The notes under the pieces are model-generated. The model ran no database searches. It saw nothing but the letters and a program-made list of their open reading frames with translations, and was not told where the DNA came from. Shown piece after piece: positions 7,769-14,365 of a stretch of DNA of 18,029 nt (positions within the stretch are counted from its first letter, which is position 1; each line of letters starts with the position of its first letter). This DNA comes from DASRVA01 sp050732935 (GTDB taxonomy: Bacteria; Gemmatimonadota; Gemmatimonadetes; JACCXV01; JAHWKZ01). The DNA lies in contig JBOHRW010000204.1 in the NCBI GenBank assembly GCA_050732935.1, positions 1 through 18,029 of the forward strand, in the 5' to 3' direction. A program made the translations under genes and the position numbers.

Positions 7769-9141
7769 ATCGGCTCCGAGGCGAGCTCGAGCGCCTGTTC
7801 CATCACCCGCCCCTTGCTCATGATCTCCGCGTGCTCGCGATCGGGCACGCTGTCGGCCACGATCCCGGCACCGGCCTGGAAGGCGTACCGGCCATCGTGG
7901 AATACGAGCGTCCGGATCGCGATCGCGTGGTCCATGCTCCCGTCCACGCCGAAGTAGCCGACAGACCCCGCGTAGGGCCCCCGTGCGGCGTTCTCGAGGC
8001 CGTGCAGGATCTCCATGGCCCGGATCTTCGGCGCCCCGGTCACCGTCCCGGCCGGAAAGGCAGACCGGAAGAGATCGAACTGGTCGGCCCCCGACTTCAG
8101 CACCCCTTCCACCGTGCTCACCATGTGCATCACGTGGCTGTAGCGCTCGATCTGCATGAGCGCGGATACTTCCACCGAACCCGTGGCGGCCACCCGCCCC
8201 AGGTCGTTGCGCGCAAGGTCGACGAGCATCGTGTGCTCGGCGTTCTCCTTCGCATCCGCGGCGAGCTCCCGCGCCAGATCCGCGTCCTTCTCTTCGTCCG
8301 CCCCGCGCGGCCGGGTGCCGGCGATCGGGCGCAACAGCGCCCGGCGCCCCTCCAGGCGCGCCAGCGCCTCGGGGCTCGAGCCGACGATCGACGCGCCGGC
8401 GACGCGGAGGAAGTAGAGATACGGCGAGGGATTCAGGATCCGAAGCGCGCGGTAGACGGCGAACGGATCCGCATCGCTCTCTCCTTCGAAGCGGATCGAG
8501 AGGACGATCTGGTAGGCGTCGCCGTCCCGGATGTGCTGCTGAGCCGTCTTGACGGCGTCCAGGAAGCGGCCCGTCTCCAGGTGCGGACGCGGGGGGCTGC
8601 TCTTCCCCGCCCGCGGCCGATCGGCCACCGCGGAGAGCGCCTGACGGACCTCCCCCCGCATCCCCTCATCGTCTTCGTCCACCAGCGAGTGATAGCGGAT
8701 CGTGGACCGCAGATGATCGAAGACGAGGATCCCGCGCGGCACGACGAAGGCCGCCGTCGGCAGCTCGAAGACGCCGTCTCCAGGCTCGGGAAGCCGCTCG
8801 AACCACCCCGCCGCTTCATACCCCACGTAGCCGACCAGCCCGGCCGGGCCGCGGGCGATCCGCGGCGCCTCGGGACCGGCTTCGGCGAGCCAGCCCCGGA
8901 GGGCCTCCATCGGATCCCTGGTGACGGGTCGCTCCGTGCCGTCCACGAGCATCCGCTCCCGCTCCAGAACGACCCGGTTCCGCACGCCGAGCCCGATGAA
9001 GGAGTAGCGCCCCAGGCGCTCGCCTCCCGCCGCGCTCTCCAGAAGAAAGACGGGCTCCAGCGCCTCGAGCTTGAGGAACGCCGAAACCGGTGTCTCGAGG
9101 TCGGCCGCGATCTCGTTCTCGGGCTCGAACGGCCGCGCCAT
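7765..9141 (-). CDS. trpE: Anthranilate synthase component I
   Basis: Makes anthranilate from chorismate and ammonia, first step of the tryptophan branch. The 458-residue protein has the feedback (tryptophan-binding) motifs LLES (33-36) followed by RYSFIG, and NPSPYLYFLR (237-246), then the chorismate-binding domain: PIAGTRPRG (272-280), KENAEHTMLVDLARND (298-313), GTVTGAPKIRAMEI (365-378) and AGAGIVADSVP (423-433). The LLES and NPSPY motifs together with an adjacent trpG favour TrpE over PabB. The chosen ATG follows AGGAG at 8-nt spacing; an in-frame TTG 18 codons upstream lies against the terminator U-tract and is rejected. It is the first structural gene after the attenuator. Confidence 0.95.
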   Translation of the reverse strand: MARPFEPENEIAADLETPVSAFLKLEALEPVFLLESAAGGERLGRYSFIGLGVRNRVVLERERMLVDGTERPVTRDPMEALRGWLAEAGPEAPRIARGPAGLVGYVGYEAAGWFERLPEPGDGVFELPTAAFVVPRGILVFDHLRSTIRYHSLVDEDDEGMRGEVRQALSAVADRPRAGKSSPPRPHLETGRFLDAVKTAQQHIRDGDAYQIVLSIRFEGESDADPFAVYRALRILNPSPYLYFLRVAGASIVGSSPEALARLEGRRALLRPIAGTRPRGADEEKDADLARELAADAKENAEHTMLVDLARNDLGRVAATGSVEVSALMQIERYSHVMHMVSTVEGVLKSGADQFDLFRSAFPAGTVTGAPKIRAMEILHGLENAARGPYAGSVGYFGVDGSMDHAIAIRTLVFHDGRYAFQAGAGIVADSVPDREHAEIMSKGRVMEQALELASEPI

Positions 9142-9193
9142 ACGGGGTTCTCCTCGGACTTCGCCCCTCAATGACCGAAGGGCGATGGGCAAC

Positions 9194-9224
9194 AAAAAAA
9201 CCCACCCGGCGATTCCGGGTGGGT
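9194..9224 (-). terminator. Intrinsic terminator of the trpE-operon attenuator
   Basis: On the minus strand ACCCACCCGG (9224-9215) and CCGGGTGGGT (9209-9200) form a perfect 10-bp stem with a 5-nt AATCG loop, immediately followed by seven T (9200-9194, the first T closing the stem). It points toward trpE, whose start codon is 53 nt downstream of the T-run, and lies after the leader ORF stop. A strong terminator between a promoter and the first gene of a biosynthetic operon is expected only if it is conditional, i.e. an attenuator. Read on the plus strand there is no T-run, so it does not serve the divergent gene. Confidence 0.93.
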
Positions 9225-9268
9225 CGGTCGTTCGCGAGTCGCTCCGCGTGCTACACGCCGCCCACCCG
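9216..9268 (-). promoter_or_regulatory. Antiterminator alternative pairing (leader region 2 with region 3)
   Basis: CGGGTGGG at 9268-9261 (region 2, inside the last codons of the leader ORF) is perfectly complementary over 8 nt to CCCACCCG at 9223-9216 (region 3, the 5' arm of the terminator). Region 2 is nearly identical to the terminator's 3' arm, so the two compete for region 3. Between them GCGTG-TAG-CACGC (9258-9246) can form a small hairpin with the leader stop codon in its loop. A ribosome finishing the leader would cover region 2 and let the terminator form; a ribosome stalled on the aromatic codons would leave region 2 free. A separate protector 1:2 helix is less obvious. Function is inferred from the layout. 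Confidence 0.8.
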
Positions 9269-9328
9269 TGGGTCGAAGTACCACCCGATAAAGAAGAAGG
9301 CGGGGGCCTGGATCGTCATCGCGTGCAT
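9251..9328 (-). CDS. Aromatic leader peptide (Phe/Trp/Tyr attenuator ORF)
   Basis: A 25-codon ORF, MHAMTIQAPA then FFFIGWYF then DPRVGGV, ending in TAG. Six of eight consecutive codons (9298-9275) specify aromatic residues: three Phe, Trp, Tyr, Phe. It lies between a promoter-like sequence and the attenuator, and its final codons contain antiterminator region 2. This makes it a regulatory leader rather than a functional protein. The start may be ATG 9328 or ATG 9319 (22 codons). Neither has a recognisable ribosome site, and the predicted transcript begins about 4-5 nt before the first ATG, so initiation may be leaderless. The reading frame continues 58 codons upstream, but that would antisense the divergent gene's 5' end and is discounted. 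Confidence 0.8.
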   Translation of the reverse strand: MHAMTIQAPAFFFIGWYFDPRVGGV

Positions 9329-9338
9329 CAGGTCGGCT

Positions 9339-9367
9339 AGCGTAGCGTCAACGCCGGATCGCGTCAA
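9339..9367 (-). promoter_or_regulatory. Putative sigma70-type promoter of the aromatic superoperon
   Basis: TTGACG (9367-9362) and TACGCT (9344-9339) are separated by exactly 17 nt and sit directly upstream of the leader ORF. Predicted transcription start is about 9332-9333. The -35 is 5/6 consensus; the -10 is weaker (TAnnnT). The spacer contains a second TTGACGC (9351-9345), giving a 16-nt-spaced direct repeat with the -35 region, which may be chance or a regulator site. The rest of the divergent interval up to the plus-strand gene at 9501 shows nothing else I can name; no clear promoter was found for that gene. Confidence 0.55.
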
Positions 9368-9500
9368 GCCCTGCATTCCCCTGCGAAGCGCCCCATACCG
9401 GGCGATGCGCCAGAGTCTCGCGCCCCTTCCCGGCCGGATTTCCGCCCCGACCCCCACCGACCTCGAGTGTGGCACAGAGGATGCAACACATGCCTCCGCC

Positions 9501-11420
9501 ATGGTTTTTTCACGCTTCTTCGAATTCGGCAGCCGCGGGGCGGGGCCGCGCCCGTGGCTTTTCGCCGCTTTCCTGATCGCTCAAGCCGTCGCTTGCGGGA
9601 GCAAGAGCCCGGCCGGGCCGGGCGACGGATCGGGGGATCTGGGGATCTCCGCTACCCGTCTCGCCTTCGAGTCGCACGAGAGCGAGCAGACCCTCGAACT
9701 CGAAAACCGCGGCACGATCGAGGTGCCTTGGGAGGTCGAGACCTCCGTGGAATGGCTCGTGGTGTCGCCTTCGTCGGGCACCCTGGCCCCCGGGACGGTT
9801 CCCGTCTCGGTGCGTCTCCTGAGACAGCTCCTCGAGCTGGGGACCCACACCGCCGAGGTCAGCTTCACGCTCGGAGAGGCGGCGTTCGTCGTCTCCATCA
9901 CGGCCGTGAACACCGGCATCGCTCTGGCCCGCGTCGAGCCCGAGAGCCTCCATCTCGGGCCGGACGACAGCCAGGCCGCGATCACGCTTTCGAATCTGGG
10001 CGAGGCCCCTCTCTCGTGGACCCTGTCGGGTCCCACGTGGGTGACCATCGATCCCGGTGGCGGCTCGCTTTCTCCCACTGACTCGGTCGTCGTCGACCTC
10101 GCCGTCGATCGGACCGGTCTCCAGGATGGGGCGAGGACGGCGACGCTGTCGATGAGCTCCAACGGCGGCACGCCGACCGTCGAGCTCGTGGTCGAGGTCG
10201 CGTCACCCGCCAAGCTCGCGCTCTCGCCTTCCACCCTCGATCTGCGGACCTCCTTCAGTCTCCAGACCGCGGGGATCATGAACATCGGCGGCCAGCCGCT
10301 CACCTGGTCGGCCAGCGGCGGAGAATCATGGGTCTCCCTCTCGCGGATGTCCGGAACGGTGAGCCCCAAGACGACCCAGCCGGTCGTCGTGAGCGTGACC
10401 CGGGAAGGCCTCGAGGACGGATCGTACGAGGCCCGCTTCACGGTCGGCTCGAACGGCGGGACGCAGGATCTCGTGGTCCGGATGCAGGTGGGGTCGTCCC
10501 CGCCACCGCCTCCGCCGCCACCCCCGCCGCCTCCCGGAGGCTCCATCGCCCTCGCGGGACGGGTCGTCGACCAGTTCAGCGGCGCCGGGGTAGCGGGCGT
10601 GACCGTGAGCTTCGCGGGCACGACCTCCACCACCGATTCGAGCGGCGACTTTTCGGTCCCCGGGGAGCCTTCCTCGTCACTCGACGACCTCCAGCTCGAC
10701 GGGAGCACGATCCACACGCGGCTGACCTTCGCGCGCGCCGACGACGACCTGTGGGAGGTGATCCCGAGCAGCTTCAGCATCTCGGTGTTCGACGACGTCG
10801 CCCGCGAGTTCGAGCCGCGGACGATTCGCTGGATACAGAATCCGCAGGTCTACATCGACACGCGGGCACACCCCGGCGGAGGCACGGCCCCGCAGGCCTG
10901 GATCGACGAAGCCCAGGACGCCGCCGGGGACCTCATCCGCGACTGGTCGGGCGGGGTGCTGCAGGCGGCTTCGGTGACCGCGACGAGCTCGCCACCCCTC
11001 GAGGGGACGCCGGGCGCGATCGTGATCGAGTTCAACGAGGATCCGACCATCTATTCGAGTCCCAACGCCGTCGGCCTCACCCGCACCTTCTGGACCGCCC
11101 AGCGGGCCATCTCGAGCGCCCACATCTGGCTCCGCTTCAACGGGATCGGGGACTCCGGGGTGCGCGTCGCGGTGATCGCCCACGAGCTCGGCCACGGGAT
11201 GGGGATGGGCCATATGAACGGATCGACCCAGAGCATCATGGAGCCCGCCATCTCGTCCATCGACCTGACGACGTTTGACCGTCAGACCGGCGAAATCGTC
11301 TACAGCCGCTCGCCCGGCAACACCAGCCCCGACACCGACGACCAGAGCACGTTCCTGGGTGGCCTGGCCCCGGCTGGAGTTCCCGCCGGCAGCTATGAGT
11401 GGGTGTGCGGCGCGGAGTAG
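9501..11420 (+). CDS. Secreted lipoprotein metalloprotease with BACON-like repeats
   Basis: 639 residues. A basic n-region and hydrophobic segment (19-31) end in AVAC, a somewhat loose lipobox with Cys32, so export and lipid anchoring are likely. Three Ig/BACON-like repeats follow (about 48-135, 142-233, 236-330), each with the pattern 'L.xSP..L.L' ... 'W...S...WV..SP.SG.L.P'. Twelve consecutive Pro (334-345) form a hinge, then a carboxypeptidase-regulatory-like beta domain (about 349-410: IALAGRVVDQFSGAGVAGVTV). The C-terminal part has the metzincin zinc motif HELGHGMGMGH (His561, Glu562, His565, His571) and a Met-turn SIM (Met580), so it is a catalytically competent-looking matrixin-like protease; its substrate is unknown. 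ATG 9501 is the only in-frame ATG before the signal peptide; no good ribosome site is seen. It is divergent from the aromatic operon and ends 10 bp from a convergent gene. Confidence 0.85.
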   Translation: MVFSRFFEFGSRGAGPRPWLFAAFLIAQAVACGSKSPAGPGDGSGDLGISATRLAFESHESEQTLELENRGTIEVPWEVETSVEWLVVSPSSGTLAPGTVPVSVRLLRQLLELGTHTAEVSFTLGEAAFVVSITAVNTGIALARVEPESLHLGPDDSQAAITLSNLGEAPLSWTLSGPTWVTIDPGGGSLSPTDSVVVDLAVDRTGLQDGARTATLSMSSNGGTPTVELVVEVASPAKLALSPSTLDLRTSFSLQTAGIMNIGGQPLTWSASGGESWVSLSRMSGTVSPKTTQPVVVSVTREGLEDGSYEARFTVGSNGGTQDLVVRMQVGSSPPPPPPPPPPPPGGSIALAGRVVDQFSGAGVAGVTVSFAGTTSTTDSSGDFSVPGEPSSSLDDLQLDGSTIHTRLTFARADDDLWEVIPSSFSISVFDDVAREFEPRTIRWIQNPQVYIDTRAHPGGGTAPQAWIDEAQDAAGDLIRDWSGGVLQAASVTATSSPPLEGTPGAIVIEFNEDPTIYSSPNAVGLTRTFWTAQRAISSAHIWLRFNGIGDSGVRVAVIAHELGHGMGMGHMNGSTQSIMEPAISSIDLTTFDRQTGEIVYSRSPGNTSPDTDDQSTFLGGLAPAGVPAGSYEWVCGAE

Positions 11421-11430
11421 GGCGGGCTCT

Positions 11431-12507
11431 TCAGCGCTCCGAGAGGATCTCGATGCCGTCGTCTGTCACCCGCACGTCGTCCTCCCACCGTACCCCGAAC
11501 CTCCCCGACAGGTAGATCCCCGGCTCGACGGTCACCACGTCCCCGGGAGCGAGCTCGACCCGGCTTCCCGCGACCAGGTAGGGCGGCTCGTGGATCTCGC
11601 GGCCCAGGCCGTGGCCCAGGCGATGGGTGAAGCGCTGGCCGTGACCGGCCTCCCGAATAACGCTCCGGGCGGCCTCGTCCACGTCCCCGCAGCGGACCCC
11701 TGGCCGCATCATCGAAAGGGCGGCCGCCTGAGCGGAGCGAACGACATCCAGGATGGCGCGGAACTGTTCGGGCGAGTCGTCCGCCGGCAGGGCCCTGCCG
11801 TCCCACCAGAAAGTGCGCGTCAGATCGGCCGTGAAGCCCTCCCCCCAGCCGCCCCAGTCGAGCAGCACGGCCTGCCCGCGCTCTAGACGGCGCTCTCCGG
11901 GCTCACCGTGCGGAACCGCGCTTCCCGGCCCGAACTGGACCAGCGACCACGCTTCGAACCCGCGGCGGCCGAACGCGTCGGCGATCCGTGCCTCGACCCC
12001 GGCTTCCGTGTCCCCCTCCGTGAGCGACGGCACGACCTCGTCGTGGACGTCCCAGGCCGCGCCGATGGCGCGCCGGAGCGCTTCGATCTCGGCGCGCGTC
12101 TTGGCGCGCCGCAAGGCCTCGAAGAGGACCGCACCGTCGACCATCTCGGCCCCCGTCGCGGCGGCCAGCCGGCTGGCGTCGTGATAGGCGGTCGAAGGTT
12201 CGAGGGCCCAGGTCCCGCCTCGGCCCAGCTTCCGCCCGGCCTTGACGAACGGGTCTTCCGCCTCCTCCCACGTCTCGACGCTAGCCCAGGGGAATGACTC
12301 GGCCATACGCTCGCCTTCGAACGCCGGGCAGACGATCCACGGGTCGCCCTCGATCGGGATGCCCAGACAGACCAGCCGCTCGGAGCGCTCCTGTGTGGCG
12401 TGGTTGGCGACTCCCGTCAGCCAGGCCAGGTTGACGCCGGGCGTCGCCACGACACCATCCCAGCCCCGGGTCGTCAGCTCGGCGCGCACGCGATCCAGGG
12501 CGCTCAT
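11431..12507 (-). CDS. M24-family metallopeptidase (Xaa-Pro aminopeptidase/dipeptidase-like)
   Basis: Likely cytoplasmic peptidase removing N-terminal residues from proline-containing peptides. The 358-residue protein has an N-terminal creatinase-like domain (about 1-130) and a C-terminal pita-bread domain. All five dinuclear-metal ligands are visible: Asp217 (LLDWGG), Asp228 (FTADLTRT), His299 (LGHGLG), Glu328 (TVEPGIY) and Glu342 (RWEDDVRV). His200 in PHGEPG fits the substrate-binding histidine. The ATG follows GGAGGAG with 8-nt spacing, and the gene starts 21 nt after the DAK2-DegV stop, so it is probably the last gene of that operon. Prolidase (PepQ) versus aminopeptidase (PepP) activity cannot be separated from sequence alone. 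Confidence 0.92.
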   Translation of the reverse strand: MSALDRVRAELTTRGWDGVVATPGVNLAWLTGVANHATQERSERLVCLGIPIEGDPWIVCPAFEGERMAESFPWASVETWEEAEDPFVKAGRKLGRGGTWALEPSTAYHDASRLAAATGAEMVDGAVLFEALRRAKTRAEIEALRRAIGAAWDVHDEVVPSLTEGDTEAGVEARIADAFGRRGFEAWSLVQFGPGSAVPHGEPGERRLERGQAVLLDWGGWGEGFTADLTRTFWWDGRALPADDSPEQFRAILDVVRSAQAAALSMMRPGVRCGDVDEAARSVIREAGHGQRFTHRLGHGLGREIHEPPYLVAGSRVELAPGDVVTVEPGIYLSGRFGVRWEDDVRVTDDGIEILSER

Positions 12508-12528
12508 GCCGCGATCTCCTCCAGGCGG

Positions 12529-14364
12529 TCAGCCATCTTCTCCTCCTTCACGCTCTTTACGAGACTCGTGGCCCGCGCCGAGGAACGCCACCGCGACCGA
12601 CCCCGGTCCCGCGTGCGCGCCCAGGACCGGCCCCACCTCGACGATCTCGATCCGCGATCCCGGCGCCGCCTCGGCGAGCCGGGCGCGGCAGGCGTCAGCG
12701 ACTTCCGCGGCCGCGGCGTGGGCGATCCAGATCCGTTCCGGCGGGCTCGGTTCGGACATCACGGCGGCGCACGCCCGATCGAGGAGCCTGCGCTGCACGT
12801 GGCCGCGCCGAGCCACTCCCAGGACGCGCGGACGGCCATGCTCGGGTGAAAGGGTCAGAAGCGGGACCAGGCGGAGCCAGCCGGCGAGACGCGTCTTCCA
12901 GCTCCCGACGCGCCCACCGCGCTCGAAGTACTCGAGCGTCGGGGCGCCCAGGAAGAGCCGCACCCGGGAGCGTGCGTCGGCCGCGGCCCGGATGACATCC
13001 CCCGGCTCGCCGCCGGCCAGGGCGCGCTCGGCGGCGGCCCGGACGACGAGCCCCTGGGCGATCGAGGCCGTTCCGGTGTCGAAGATCTCCACGCGCCCGG
13101 GATCGGCGAGCTGGGCGCCCTTCCGCGCCGCGTCGATCGTCCCGCTGAGGGCGCCTGAAAGACTGACCACGACGATCGATCCGTAATGTTCGAAGAGGTA
13201 GCGGTAGAGCGCGGCGTAGTCGCCGGGAGGCGGCTGCGAGGTCCGCACGTCCTGCTCGCCGCGGATCAGCCACTCGTACACCTCGTCCGGGTTCAGCGTC
13301 TGCTTGTCGAGATAGACCTCGCGGCCCAGAAAAACCCGCAGGGGAACGGTGTGGATCCGGAGCCGCTGGAGGTCCCGCTGCGGGATGTCGGCGGCAGTAT
13401 CGGTCACCACCGCCACCCGCGCGCGCTCGAAACGGTCGATGTGCTGGGTCCGCATGTCGTCGGCCTTCGTGTGGACCACTCGTCCCCGCGCACCGACGGC
13501 CTCGAAGACCCGCTGTGGATGGTCGGTGTGAACGTGCACGCGGACCCGCCGCGGAGAGCCTGCCACGACGACCGAGTCTCCCAGCCCCTCGACATCGGCG
13601 CGCAGCGCGGCTACGTCCAACATTTCGCCTTCGATCAGGCACTCCGTGCAGAAGCGGAACCGGATCGCCTCGGGGTCCTCGGCGACCCTGGCCCGCTGGA
13701 GAGGAGCCGCGTGGTCGCCCTCCTCGATCACGCTCCCCGCCACACGCCCCTCGGCGAAGTGAAGCATCCCCTCGAGAAAGTAGACAAAGCCCTGCGCCCC
13801 CGCGTCCACGACGCCCGCCCGGGCGAGCTCCTTGAGCTGGCGTGGCGTCCGCGCGAGCGCCTCGCGGGCCTCTTCGAGCGAGTCGCGGAACACCTCGAGC
13901 AGGTCCGCTCCGTCGATCGACGCGCGATCGCGAAAGCGGTCGGCCCACGCGCGCATGACGCTCAGGATCGTGCCCTCGCGTGGACGGGCCAGAGCGGCCT
14001 GGGCGGATTCGTTGGCCCGCCACACGGCGGAAGCGAGGCCTTCTCCGTCGGTCCGGTCCGAACCGTCCAGCGCTTCGGCGAATCCCTCGAAGAACTGGGC
14101 CAGAATCGCCCCCGAGTTGCCGCACGCTCCGTACAGCGCACCGTCCGCGAGGGCGCGGCTCACCTTGCCCACTGTCCGGTCGCGGACCCGCTGGGCCCGC
14201 TCGACAGCGCTCACCAGGGTTGCGGCCATGTTGGTACCGGTATCCCCGTCCGGGACCGGAAACACGTTGATGCCGTTGAGGTTCTCCTGGCGCTGGCCGA
14301 CCCATTGCGCGGCCGCTGTGGCGGAGCGCCGCAGCCGGACGCCGTCGAGGTAGCGGATCGCCAG
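12529..14364 (-). CDS. Single-chain fatty acid kinase: DAK2 (FakA-like) + DegV (FakB-like) fusion
   Basis: 611 residues if started at CTG. Residues 1-205 are a DAK2/DhaL kinase domain: RYLDGVRLRRS, then NVFPVPDGDTGTNM with Mg-binding Asp39/Asp41 and Asn45, and GACGNSGAILAQFFEGFA. Residues about 205-310 match the FakA middle region (CTECLIEGEM, VHVHTDHP). Residues about 314-595 form a DegV lipid-binding domain: VTDTAADIP, TSQPPPGDY, SLSGALSGT, LEYFERGGRVG and GPVLGAHAGPGSVAVAF. In Firmicutes, FakA phosphorylates fatty acids bound by a separate FakB; here both are on one chain. No ATG, GTG or TTG lies between the upstream in-frame TGA and the essential kinase motif. GTG 14265 would delete the first 33 conserved residues. 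CTG 14364 follows GAAGGG at about 7 nt and sits 1 nt after the upstream stop. Confidence 0.85.
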   Translation of the reverse strand: MAIRYLDGVRLRRSATAAAQWVGQRQENLNGINVFPVPDGDTGTNMAATLVSAVERAQRVRDRTVGKVSRALADGALYGACGNSGAILAQFFEGFAEALDGSDRTDGEGLASAVWRANESAQAALARPREGTILSVMRAWADRFRDRASIDGADLLEVFRDSLEEAREALARTPRQLKELARAGVVDAGAQGFVYFLEGMLHFAEGRVAGSVIEEGDHAAPLQRARVAEDPEAIRFRFCTECLIEGEMLDVAALRADVEGLGDSVVVAGSPRRVRVHVHTDHPQRVFEAVGARGRVVHTKADDMRTQHIDRFERARVAVVTDTAADIPQRDLQRLRIHTVPLRVFLGREVYLDKQTLNPDEVYEWLIRGEQDVRTSQPPPGDYAALYRYLFEHYGSIVVVSLSGALSGTIDAARKGAQLADPGRVEIFDTGTASIAQGLVVRAAAERALAGGEPGDVIRAAADARSRVRLFLGAPTLEYFERGGRVGSWKTRLAGWLRLVPLLTLSPEHGRPRVLGVARRGHVQRRLLDRACAAVMSEPSPPERIWIAHAAAAEVADACRARLAEAAPGSRIEIVEVGPVLGAHAGPGSVAVAFLGAGHESRKEREGGEDG

Positions 14365-14365
14365 A

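Noticed and set aside
7765..9141. PabB (aminodeoxychorismate synthase) instead of TrpE
   Set aside because: The LLES and NPSPY tryptophan-feedback motifs and adjacent trpG behind an aromatic attenuator fit TrpE better.
9194..9224. Terminator read as belonging to a plus-strand gene
   Set aside because: On the plus strand the hairpin is preceded by A-run and followed by no T-run; it works only in the minus direction.
9090..9500. N-terminal extension of the lipoprotein frame upstream of ATG 9501
   Set aside because: It runs through the attenuator and trpE 5' end on the opposite strand, and the signal peptide begins only after 9501.
9251..9502. 83-codon protein instead of a short leader peptide
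   Set aside because: The upstream 58 codons would need a start antisense to the lipoprotein start and lie upstream of the best promoter; only the last 25 codons show designed aromatic content.
10500..10535. CCN tract considered as a microsatellite or CRISPR-like repeat
   Set aside because: It is an in-frame polyproline hinge of 12 codons using mixed Pro codons; no spacers or repeat units are present, and no CRISPR array occurs in the window.
11400..11445. Bidirectional terminator between the convergent lipoprotein and M24 genes
   Set aside because: Only a CGGAG/CTCCG pairing with a long loop and no T-run on either strand is visible.
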